Assembly (NCBI GenBank): GCA_002841765.1
Contig: PHAV01000005.1
Location: 62,001 to 126,000 of the forward strand
Direction of reading: 5' to 3'
DNA from: Deltaproteobacteria bacterium HGW-Deltaproteobacteria-4
GTDB taxonomy: Bacteria; Desulfobacterota; Desulfuromonadia; Desulfuromonadales; UBA2197
Length of the DNA: 64,000 bases
Position numbers and translations under genes: made by a program. A model generated the notes under the pieces. The model was not told the origin of the DNA, ran no database searches, and was given only the letters and a program-made list of their open reading frames with translations. Of this stretch, positions 36,170-42,614 are shown piece by piece. Every line of letters begins with the position of its first letter. The stretch's first letter is position 1.

Positions 36170-36877
36170 ATGACCCAGCGCGTTGTCCCCAACACCTCCC
36201 CGAGCTTTATCCCTGATCCGCAACAGGATCTGAGCTTCCGGCCGCAAGCGGTCTTTTCCCGGCCTGAACAACCTCTGGTTCTCGAAATCGGTTGCGGCAT
36301 CGGCGACTTCATCTTCCCCCTTGCGACCAGTCGTCCCGACGTCAACTTTCTCGCCATCGACATTTACAATCAGGGCTGTCTCAAGACCTGCCGCAAGATC
36401 GATGCGGCCGGCCTCGATAATGCCCGGGTCATGCGCATCGAAGCGCGCCACCTCATCGCCCGCTATCTCGACCCCTGGTCTTTGTCCGCCATCTATATTA
36501 ATTGTCCCGACCCCTGGCCGAAGAAACGCCATCGCGAACGACGCCTGGTCAATGCCGATTTTCTCGAGGTCGTTCGCTTTGCTCTTAAACCGGGGGGCGA
36601 ACTCTTCTTTGCCTCGGACGTTGCCGACTACGCCGAAGAGGTCTCGGCTCTGATTGTTGCACAGTGCGGCTTTATCCGCCTGACCCCGGAGCCGTACTGT
36701 ACCGAACTTCAACCCGACTACCCGATCTCTAAATATATGCGGCGTTTTCTTGAACTCGGTCAGCCGATCCACTTTGTGCGACTGCGCCGGCAAAACAATG
36801 AAGCCGAACCGCCGCAAGCGCGGCCCAGTGCGGTGCGCGCCGGTTTTCGTGTGCGCCGGGAAACGATCGGTAAATGA
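36170..36877 (+). CDS. trmB: tRNA (guanine-N7-)-methyltransferase
   Basis: The 235-residue protein has the SAM-binding motif LVLEIGCGIGDFIFPLA and FLAIDIYNQGC. Its signature segment is INCPDPWPKKRHRERRL, where Asn-Cys replaces the usual Phe. ELQPDYPISKYMRRF matches the usual Thr-x-(Y/F)E region only loosely. It methylates G46 in the tRNA variable loop. Its stop overlaps the truD start as ATGA, so two tRNA-modification enzymes are co-translated. Identification is good. Confidence 0.88.
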   Translation: MTQRVVPNTSPSFIPDPQQDLSFRPQAVFSRPEQPLVLEIGCGIGDFIFPLATSRPDVNFLAIDIYNQGCLKTCRKIDAAGLDNARVMRIEARHLIARYLDPWSLSAIYINCPDPWPKKRHRERRLVNADFLEVVRFALKPGGELFFASDVADYAEEVSALIVAQCGFIRLTPEPYCTELQPDYPISKYMRRFLELGQPIHFVRLRRQNNEAEPPQARPSAVRAGFRVRRETIGK

Positions 36878-38067
36878 GCAACTATCTGACCGCCCTCCTC
36901 CCCGGTACCGGCGGCACCCTGAAAGAGACCCCCGGCGATTTCCGGGTCGAAGAGATTCCCCTCTACCTCCCGACCGGCAGTGGTGAGCACCTCTACGTGA
37001 CGATCGAGAAGACCGGAATAACGACCAGCGATCTCGTGCAGAAGCTCAGCTCGGCCCTCAAGCTTCCGCCCCGCGAGATCGGTTATGCCGGCCTCAAGGA
37101 TGCCCGCGCTGTCACCGTCCAGACCCTCTCCCTCACCGGCGTCAAGGCCGAGGCGGCTTTGGCTCTGCAGCTTCCCGGCGTTCGCATCCTTGCCGCCATC
37201 CCCCATCGCAACAAACTGCGCCTCGGCCATCTTGCCGGCAACCGTTTTGTCATCCGTGTGCGCGATGTTCTCCCCGGCGCTGTCGAGCGCGCTCTTGATA
37301 TTCTCCATGTTCTGCAGGATCTCGGTGTGCCGAACTCCTTTGGTGCCCAGCGTTACGGCAGTCTCGGCAACTCGCATCGCATCGGTCGGGCGATCCTGAC
37401 CGGCGACTATAGCGAGGGTTGCCGCGAGCTGATCGGCGAGCCGGGTGTGATTCTTGATCCCGCCTGGCAGGCCGCCGCCATCGCTTATGCGGAAAGCGGG
37501 GCAGTAGCCGCTTTCGAACTGATGCCGCAGCGCTGCCGCAACGAGCGGCAAGTGCTGCGCTCCCTGGCGCAGGGGGCGACTCCGCAGCAGGCCCTTCTTG
37601 GCCTGCCGCGCCCGCTGTTGCGCCTTTTCCTCTCCGCCTATCAGTCTTCTCTCTTCGATCGTATCGTCACGATGCGTCTTGCCACCCTCGGCACCCTTTG
37701 GGCCGGTGATCTCGCCTGCAAGCACATCAACGGCGCCGTCTTCAAGGTCGAAGATCCCGCCATCGAACAGCCCCGCGCCGATGCTTTCGAGATTAGCCCG
37801 ACCGGCCCCCTCTTTGGTCGTAAAGTTCCCCTCGCTACCGGCATGGCCGGGATGCTCGAAGAGGCCCTCCTCGACAAGGAGAAGCTGACTCTCGAGATGT
37901 TCCGCCTCGGCAGCGGCCTCGACATGGAAGGGGAGCGCCGCCCCCTGCGCGTGCCGCTCGGGGAGTTCTCCGTCAGCGCTGATGCGGAAGGGTTGCTGTT
38001 ATCTTTCAGTCTGCCGAAAGGGAGTTATGCCACCAGCGTGTTGCGCGAGGTCATGAAGGGGGATTGA
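36874..38067 (+). CDS. truD: tRNA pseudouridine(13) synthase
   Basis: This 397-residue TruD-family protein has the N-terminal ETPGDFRVEEIPLYLPTGSGEHLYVTIEK, the catalytic Asp in IGYAGLKDARAVTVQ at about residue 80, and VPNSFGAQRYGSLGNSHRIG. The inserted domain is followed by LFLSAYQSSLFDRIV. It isomerises U13 in certain tRNAs. The start overlaps the trmB stop. It is the last gene before the AT-rich accessory region. Confidence 0.93.
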   Translation: MSNYLTALLPGTGGTLKETPGDFRVEEIPLYLPTGSGEHLYVTIEKTGITTSDLVQKLSSALKLPPREIGYAGLKDARAVTVQTLSLTGVKAEAALALQLPGVRILAAIPHRNKLRLGHLAGNRFVIRVRDVLPGAVERALDILHVLQDLGVPNSFGAQRYGSLGNSHRIGRAILTGDYSEGCRELIGEPGVILDPAWQAAAIAYAESGAVAAFELMPQRCRNERQVLRSLAQGATPQQALLGLPRPLLRLFLSAYQSSLFDRIVTMRLATLGTLWAGDLACKHINGAVFKVEDPAIEQPRADAFEISPTGPLFGRKVPLATGMAGMLEEALLDKEKLTLEMFRLGSGLDMEGERRPLRVPLGEFSVSADAEGLLLSFSLPKGSYATSVLREVMKGD

Positions 38068-38195
38068 GTTCCCCCTGTCTTTCCTTCGTTCTGTACCCCT
38101 CTGCTTTACCCTCCTCCTTTGCTTCCCCTTCCTCTGATCCATCCTTTAAGTAAAAAACATCGAATGCTCCATTGTCTGTTGTATTTGTCGTATTG

Positions 38196-38221
38196 GTGTT
38201 GCATTTGTTGGAGTGCAACAC
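38196..38221. promoter_or_regulatory. Inverted repeat GTGTTGCA-N10-TGCAACAC, probable activator-binding enhancer
   Basis: Two perfect eight-base arms are separated by ten bases. The site lies about 165-190 bases upstream of the sigma-54 promoter at 38385, a typical distance for an enhancer bound by a sigma-54 activator. A half-site with the same TGTTGCATTTG sequence follows at 38277. The repeat recurs at 42223-42245 and, imperfectly, at 46084-46108. The activator encoded at 42615-44300 is the likely binder (inference). Confidence 0.65.
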
Positions 38222-38384
38222 TTTTTTATTAATTATTTCAGTAAGTTGTCAATTTCGTTGGGCCGGTGGTGGTGTTGTTGCATTTGAGACATCGTCAATG
38301 GTCAACCGCAATCATGATTTTATAGCTTTAACTAAATAGCTGTTATTGCTAAGTTTTTTCTTATTTAGAGTGGCAGCAAAAAAG

Positions 38385-38400
38385 TGGCACGCTTGTTGGA
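38385..38400 (+). promoter_or_regulatory. Sigma-54 (-24/-12) promoter of the NifX-like/peptide operon
   Basis: TGGCACG, four bases, then TTGGA matches the consensus TGGCACG-N4-TTGC(A/T) except for one base in the -12 element. It lies about 42 bases before the NifX-like start codon, so transcription would start near 38412. An inverted-repeat enhancer candidate lies upstream and a sigma-54 activator is encoded 4 kb away. Confidence 0.72.
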
Positions 38401-38441
38401 TTAGTAGGATGGCAAGAACAATAAATAAATGGAGGATTCAA

Positions 38442-38753
38442 ATGGGTTCCGGAAAAGTTGCAGTCCCCTACTATGGAAGTTTATATCGTTCGAAAGTAGG
38501 TTACGAACGAATTTACTTCATTGTGGAAGACGGCACGGTAAAAGATAAAGATTTAGATGTCAGGCTTTGTGTCTGGGACAATAAAACTGAATCGACTTTA
38601 CCTGAATGGCTGAAAAGCAATCGTATAAAAAATCTTGTTTGCAGAGAAGATCCGGATGTCAGCCTTAAGAATGCCATCCTTGACCTTGGCATAGAGATAA
38701 GAAGTGGTGCGGATAACAATGCGTTAAGATTAATGAAAAGTCTGCTGGTTTAA
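38442..38753 (+). CDS. NifX-like (dinitrogenase Fe-Mo cofactor domain) protein
   Basis: The ATG at 38442 has GGAGG seven bases upstream; the frame open further upstream covers the promoter and is not coding. The 103 residues resemble the NifX/NifB C-terminal domain fold: KVAVPYYGSLYRSKVG at the N-terminus, LPEWLKSNRIKNLVC in the middle and LGIEIRSGADNNALRLMKSLL at the end. NifX-type domains bind metal clusters, and many occur outside nitrogen fixation. No nif genes are visible here. It is the first gene behind the -24/-12 promoter and is followed after 35 bases by the first MKAK peptide gene. The family assignment is from pattern only. Confidence 0.6.
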   Translation: MGSGKVAVPYYGSLYRSKVGYERIYFIVEDGTVKDKDLDVRLCVWDNKTESTLPEWLKSNRIKNLVCREDPDVSLKNAILDLGIEIRSGADNNALRLMKSLLV

Positions 38754-38767
38754 CAAGTCAAATTGAT

Positions 38768-38941
38768 AACAAAAAAGGGAGGTTCACAATGAAAGCGAAA
38801 AGTAATCACTCAAGTCTGGTGGATGAAGCCGTAGCAAAAGCAACAATGGGTGGAATTGCTGCTGTAACAATCTTTGTAGGAGTTTTTTTCGTGTGGTCAG
38901 TCACCTGTCTTGGCGGTGCTGTTGTCAGTCTGCTGAGCTAA
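38768..38941 (+). repeat. Tandem duplication, unit 1 (second copy at 39010-39183)
   Basis: A 174-base segment containing a ribosome-binding site and a complete 50-residue peptide gene is repeated with an offset of 242 bases. I count seven mismatches between the copies; within the coding part only the last residue changes (Ser to Asn). The 68 bases between units are unrelated. Confidence 0.9.
38789..38941 (+). CDS. MKAK-family membrane peptide, copy 1 (50 residues)
   Basis: The ATG follows AAGGGAGG at good spacing. The peptide starts MKAKSNHSSLVDEAVAKA, has one predicted membrane helix (residues about 22-47, GIAAVTIFVGVFFVWSVT) containing a WSVTC motif, and ends SLLS. There is no cleavable signal: the polar N-terminal 20 residues precede the helix. 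The shared start (MKAK-[SN]-[NS]-[HY]-[ST]-x-L) recurs in four other proteins in this region. Function unknown; possibilities include a small subunit of the adjacent cytochrome, a membrane regulator or a secreted/processed peptide. It is the second gene behind the sigma-54 promoter. Confidence 0.75.
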   Translation: MKAKSNHSSLVDEAVAKATMGGIAAVTIFVGVFFVWSVTCLGGAVVSLLS

Positions 38942-39009
38942 GCGATTACAGCTAACAATGTTTCGCGGTAGCTGGAAGTTCATGTAGCTAATCTTTTCTC
39001 GCAAGAAAC

Positions 39010-39183
39010 AACAAAAAAGGGAGGTTCACAATGAAAGCGAAAAGTAATCACTCAAGTCTGGTGGATGAAGCCGTAGCGAAAGCAACGATGGGTGGAATTG
39101 CTGCTGTAACAATCTTTGTCGGAGTTTTTTTCGTGTGGTCAGTCACCTGTCTTGGCGGTGCTGTTGTTAGTCTGTTGAATTAA
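39010..39183 (+). repeat. Tandem duplication, unit 2
   Basis: Second copy of the 174-base unit at 38768-38941, including the ribosome-binding site and whole coding sequence. Nearly all differences are synonymous, so both copies have been kept under protein-level constraint. Confidence 0.9.
39031..39183 (+). CDS. MKAK-family membrane peptide, copy 2 (50 residues)
   Basis: This is identical in protein sequence to copy 1 except for the last residue (Asn instead of Ser). It has the same AAGGGAGG ribosome-binding site. The nucleotide differences (codons 16, 19, 30, 46, 49 and 50) are synonymous apart from codon 50. Keeping two nearly identical short membrane peptides suggests dosage matters or that they assemble as oligomers. 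Confidence 0.75.
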   Translation: MKAKSNHSSLVDEAVAKATMGGIAAVTIFVGVFFVWSVTCLGGAVVSLLN

Positions 39184-39221
39184 AAAATTTACAATAAGAA
39201 CAGCTGATAAGGAGAAAAACA

Positions 39222-39368
39222 ATGAAAGCGAAAAGTAATTATTCAGATCTTGATGACAGGGCATACATTGGCAAAGTTCTCTCCGTAGCAGGTTTTTTTG
39301 CCGGAGTGGCAAGTCTTTCAATTGCATGGCCCGCCTTAAGTCACATTGGCCTCAGGCTCTTATCGTAA
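39222..39368 (+). CDS. MKAK-family membrane peptide, divergent member (48 residues)
   Basis: The ATG follows AAGGAG. The peptide starts MKAKSNYSDLDDRAY and then diverges, with a hydrophobic helix at about residues 18-40 (VLSVAGFFAGVASLSIAW) and a short C-terminal tail ending LRLLS. Only the first ten residues and the helix with a tryptophan near its end are shared with the duplicated pair. It is the last gene before a strong terminator, so the sigma-54 operon is NifX-like gene plus three peptides. Confidence 0.72.
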   Translation: MKAKSNYSDLDDRAYIGKVLSVAGFFAGVASLSIAWPALSHIGLRLLS

Positions 39369-39383
39369 CCCGGCTATCAGCAA

Positions 39384-39414
39384 AGACAGGGGGAGTTTTT
39401 CTCCCTGTCTTTTT
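39384..39414 (+). terminator. Rho-independent terminator of the peptide operon
   Basis: AGACAGGG-GG-AG pairs with CTCCCTGTCT around a T-rich loop and is followed by TTTT. It lies 15 bases after the third peptide gene and separates this operon from the transposase-like/cytochrome operon. Confidence 0.82.
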
Positions 39415-39465
39415 GCGCCCATTCATATGATACACCAGATAAACGGACCAAGCTGAGCTTTGAGT

Positions 39466-40221
39466 ATGGTTAGACATGAAATAATTTGTCCTGATTGTGG
39501 AAGCTTGCAGCACTACACACTTAAAGACAGTCGTCTGCAATGTGTGATTTGTCGCAAGAAATATACTTGCAGACATAGAAGCAAGTTGTCCCGGACGACC
39601 CTGGAGCGCATTGCACTAAGTTTTTTCCAGATGGTTCCAGCCATAGCTGCGGCAGCTGAAATGGGTGTTAACAGTAAGACAATACAAAAATATTATGATC
39701 TTTTACGACGAACTATTTCTGAAGAAAACAAGGAGCTTGCCATTCTTCATTTCGGTGCGGCAACAATCGACCCGGAATTTTTTTACAATGACGCTGCCGG
39801 CGCAGAGTTGGGAGCAGAGAAGAAACCCCTTTTCTGTCTAGCTAAAAGAGAAGAGGGAGTTTCTCTTCTCTTCACCCAGCCTTCTTTGAATAAAGATTTC
39901 ACGGCAAAACAAACCATTTTGGGTTGGGTCTATGCAAGGGATGATAAAGCATTTGACTCTCTTGATCTTGACCGCATTCACTTTATTCGCACTGACGAAA
40001 AAAAATCTGGTGATACCTACAACGCTTTTTGGGTTTTTGCAAAAAAAGGTCTGCTTAAGTATCACGGCGGTTTTAAAAAAAACTTTTATTTGTTTATGCG
40101 GGAAATGGAATTTCGTTTTAACCACAACAGCAACAAAGATTCCAGTCTGTCCTATCTCATTAGTATGCTACAGGGTGATTTAAACAATACAGAAACAGGA
40201 GATGACAATGCGCAGGTTTAA
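39466..40221 (+). CDS. IS1595-type transposase-like protein, probably catalytically inactive
   Basis: The ATG at 39466 begins MVRHEIICPDCGS; a TTG at 39460 is an alternative. The 251-residue protein has an N-terminal zinc ribbon (CPDC then CVIC) and a helix-turn-helix-like segment (AAAAEMGVNSKTIQKYYDLLR). Its C-terminal part aligns in order with ISXO2/IS1595 transposases: NAFWVFAKKGLLKYHG then MREMEFRFNHN. Where active enzymes have a catalytic Glu (typically IEGFW), this has YNAFW, so the third DDE residue is lost. I see no terminal inverted repeats or target duplications around it. Its 3' end overlaps the cytochrome start by 14 bases. This suggests a domesticated DNA-binding protein cotranscribed with the cytochrome, rather than a mobile element. 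Confidence 0.7.
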   Translation: MVRHEIICPDCGSLQHYTLKDSRLQCVICRKKYTCRHRSKLSRTTLERIALSFFQMVPAIAAAAEMGVNSKTIQKYYDLLRRTISEENKELAILHFGAATIDPEFFYNDAAGAELGAEKKPLFCLAKREEGVSLLFTQPSLNKDFTAKQTILGWVYARDDKAFDSLDLDRIHFIRTDEKKSGDTYNAFWVFAKKGLLKYHGGFKKNFYLFMREMEFRFNHNSNKDSSLSYLISMLQGDLNNTETGDDNAQV

Positions 40222-42052
40222 TCTTGGTTTTTTGCTTTTGGTATTCATTTTTATGTTCAGCCCGGTTTCGAGCTTTGCAGAAAAGGGATTGGCTGTTGAT
40301 CCAATGGATTGCCTCGGCTGTCATAGCGATAAACTCTCGGCGGCTGATTTCGGGGCTTCACCGCATGGAAAAAATGGTTGCACAAGTTGCCATCTGGAGG
40401 GGACAGATCTCCGCAAGCATATGAGCGGCAGTGTAAAGCTTGAGGAGGTTGATTGCTCTCGCTGTCACAAGAAGGAGTTTGCTGAGCATGCCGACAGTAT
40501 TCATGTGGAGCAAGGGATCACCTGTACTACCTGCCATTCACCGATCCACTCACTTGCCAGCGGGACAAAAGACAAGCAGCTGGTAATTCAGAAGTGCATC
40601 GAATGTCACTCCGAATATGAAGAATTTGTCAATTCAGTCCATGGCAAGGCAGCTTCTGCCGGCAACAAGGATGCTGCAGATTGCAGCGACTGCCACGGTC
40701 TGCATCAGATAAAGAAGGTACTGGGATCTGAAACCAATGAAGGGCGCATGTTTCACACGTCTGCCTGCATAAAATGCCACGCTGATGAAGAAATGATGGA
40801 AAGAAACCATGTCAACCATGCCGCCGTTGAGACCTATCTTGAAAGCTATCATGGCAAGGGATATCGACTCGGCTTCCCCGAACGGACAGCTGGATGCACC
40901 GATTGCCATACTGCGCATAACATATTAGCAAAAGATGACGTCGCTTCATCGGTTAACAGTAAGAACCTTGTGAATACCTGTGCAGCCTGCCATGAAAAGG
41001 CGACAACTCTCTTTACCAAGTATTATTCTCATGGCAGCCATTCAGACCGTGAGAATTATCCGATCCTTTATTATACATTCATCGCAATGACCGGGCTTTT
41101 GATTGGAACGTTCGCCGTTTTCTGGGTTCATACCCTGCTCTGGATGTTCCGTGGTTTTGTTGAGAACAGGGAAAAGCAGACCGCTCTGATGGAGGGCCGG
41201 GTCCATCATGTCCCCGGCGGTAATAAACTCTATTATCGCTTCCAGAAAAGGCACATTTTTTTGCATCTAACGGTCATAATAAGCTTTTTGGGGCTCTCGC
41301 TGACGGGACTGCCACTCAAGTTTAGCGATCAGATCTGGGCAAAAACGTTTATGTCCTTTTTTGGCGGGGTGCACTATGCGGGCTTGATTCACCGCGGCTG
41401 TGCCATCCTTACCTTTTACTATTTCCTTGGCGCGCTGTTTATGAGCATCGATTTCCTGTTTGTGCGCAAGGATCTAAAGGGTAATTTCCTGCAAAGAATG
41501 TTCGGACCTGATTCTCTCATGCCAAACTTCCGCGACATCAAGGACGTTACCGGCATGGTTAAATGGTTCTTCTTCAAGGGGGCGAAACCGACTTTTGAGC
41601 GGTGGACATACTGGGAAAAGTTTGATTTCATCGCAGTCTTCTGGGGTATGTTTGCTATCGGCGGATCTGGGTTGATGCTCTGGTTCCCCGAGTTCTTCGG
41701 TATGTTTTTACCTGGTTGGGCTCTGAATGTTGCAACAATCATCCATTCCGATGAGGCCCTTTTGGCAACAGGCTTTATTTTTACGGTCCACTTCTTTAAT
41801 ACACACGGCAGGCCCGAGAAGTTTCCCATGGACTTTGTAATTTTTAACGGACAGATGTCAAAAGAAGAGTTCATTGAGGAGCGCGGCGACCAGTGGAAAA
41901 GACTTGAAGCGCTCGGTGTCACAGAGCAATTTGCGGTGGAAAAACCGAGTGGTGTTTTCTATGATTTTTTCTTCAAAGGATTCGGTTTTGCCGCGGTCTT
42001 TACCGGTATTACATTGGTTTTTTTCATGTTATATGCATTTCTCTCGAAATAG
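40208..42052 (+). CDS. CbcL-like multihaem c / b-type inner-membrane cytochrome
   Basis: The ATG at 40208 is chosen because AGGAG lies seven bases before it; an ATG at 40202 is too close. A signal peptide (about 1-24) precedes a periplasmic region with nine CxxCH haem c motifs (CLGCH, CTSCH, CSRCH, CTTCH, CIECH, CSDCH, CIKCH, CTDCH, CAACH). Residues about 275-614 form a membrane domain with at least five helices and several His residues (WVHTLLW, GGVHYAGLIHRG, IIHSDEALL, FTVHFFNTHG) that could bind b haems. Nine c haems fused to a HydC/FdnI-like b domain is the architecture of Geobacter CbcL, which oxidises menaquinol when low-potential acceptors are respired. Orthology with CbcL is not established. 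Confidence 0.85.
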   Translation: MRRFNLGFLLLVFIFMFSPVSSFAEKGLAVDPMDCLGCHSDKLSAADFGASPHGKNGCTSCHLEGTDLRKHMSGSVKLEEVDCSRCHKKEFAEHADSIHVEQGITCTTCHSPIHSLASGTKDKQLVIQKCIECHSEYEEFVNSVHGKAASAGNKDAADCSDCHGLHQIKKVLGSETNEGRMFHTSACIKCHADEEMMERNHVNHAAVETYLESYHGKGYRLGFPERTAGCTDCHTAHNILAKDDVASSVNSKNLVNTCAACHEKATTLFTKYYSHGSHSDRENYPILYYTFIAMTGLLIGTFAVFWVHTLLWMFRGFVENREKQTALMEGRVHHVPGGNKLYYRFQKRHIFLHLTVIISFLGLSLTGLPLKFSDQIWAKTFMSFFGGVHYAGLIHRGCAILTFYYFLGALFMSIDFLFVRKDLKGNFLQRMFGPDSLMPNFRDIKDVTGMVKWFFFKGAKPTFERWTYWEKFDFIAVFWGMFAIGGSGLMLWFPEFFGMFLPGWALNVATIIHSDEALLATGFIFTVHFFNTHGRPEKFPMDFVIFNGQMSKEEFIEERGDQWKRLEALGVTEQFAVEKPSGVFYDFFFKGFGFAAVFTGITLVFFMLYAFLSK

Positions 42053-42083
42053 CAGCTTGATTGGATAAGTAGCGGGTTCTTTG

Positions 42084-42125
42084 CGGAGGTGTCGGGGTGC
42101 AACCCTTGGCACCTCCGTTTTTTTT
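42084..42125 (+). terminator. Rho-independent terminator after the cytochrome gene
   Basis: CGGAGGTG pairs with CACCTCCG around an 18-base loop that can itself fold (GGGGTGCAACCCTT) and is followed by eight T residues. It lies 31 bases after the cytochrome stop codon. Confidence 0.82.
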
Positions 42126-42222
42126 CATTCTTAACTGGCTGGTTATGCTCCGCTGCCCGAGAGGGATCTTTCTATAACAATATAGCGAAAAATATATTCT
42201 TGCCGATTCAATGGTGCTATTA

Positions 42223-42245
42223 TGTTGCATCTAGCTTTTGCAACA
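42223..42245. promoter_or_regulatory. Inverted repeat TGTTGCA-N9-TGCAACA
   Basis: Two perfect seven-base arms match the arms of the 38196-38221 repeat with one base less spacing. The site lies 57 bases before the 87-residue membrane protein gene and 370 before the sigma-54 activator. No -24/-12 element is visible downstream at a usual distance, so here the site may mediate autoregulation of the activator, rather than act as an enhancer. Confidence 0.6.
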
Positions 42246-42301
42246 GGAGCCGAAAAAATTTCTCCCCGCAGAATGAAGGGAATCAAAAAGGAAAATCTCC
42301 A

Positions 42302-42565
42302 ATGGCAAATAAAATACCGGATCTTTATCTTTCGCTCACCGCTTTCGCCTTGTACATCACTGGTGGCTTCGGCATTTTTGGGGGGATCGCTCTTATTGTT
42401 TTTATGAATGGCCAGGACCTGTTCGGATGGGGAGATGCTAAAACTGTCGGCTATCTCCTGATTTGCGTTGGCGTCTGCTTTTCCATCATGGGGGTTCTGT
42501 TTATCCGACTGGTCAGGAATCGAACGAACAATCTTCTCAGTCAATGCTCAAAATCCAGTGAATAG
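42302..42565 (+). CDS. Small two-helix membrane protein
   Basis: The start is the ATG at 42302 (MANKIPDLYLSLTAF) with AAAGGA upstream; the longer open frame upstream crosses a terminator and the inverted repeat and is not coding. The 87 residues hold two hydrophobic helices (about 10-36 and 47-70) joined by a short polar loop (NGQDLFGWGDAK), then a basic tail. No family recognised. It precedes the sigma-54 activator gene by 49 bases in the same direction, so the two are probably cotranscribed and it may be a membrane partner of that regulator. Confidence 0.6.
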   Translation: MANKIPDLYLSLTAFALYITGGFGIFGGIALIVFMNGQDLFGWGDAKTVGYLLICVGVCFSIMGVLFIRLVRNRTNNLLSQCSKSSE

Positions 42566-42614
42566 CCATAAGGAAATTTAATCTCTTCAAGCATAACCTC
42601 ACGAAAGCCTGAAT

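Larger units (their letters stand above)
38068..38441. other. 374-base regulatory gap upstream of the peptide operon
   Basis: No gene is evident. The first 80 bases are strongly pyrimidine-rich on the plus strand (runs of C and T). The rest is AT-rich and contains the 26-base inverted repeat at 38196-38221, a further TTGTTGCA half-site at 38275-38282 and a -24/-12 promoter at 38385-38400. The composition change here marks the left edge of the AT-rich region. Confidence 0.6.

Noticed and set aside
39466-40221. Active insertion sequence
   Set aside because: Catalytic Glu motif is lost, no terminal inverted repeats were seen and the gene overlaps the cytochrome gene.
42089-42301. N-terminal extension of the 87-residue membrane protein
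   Set aside because: It crosses the cytochrome terminator and an inverted repeat; a supported ATG with ribosome-binding site lies at 42302.
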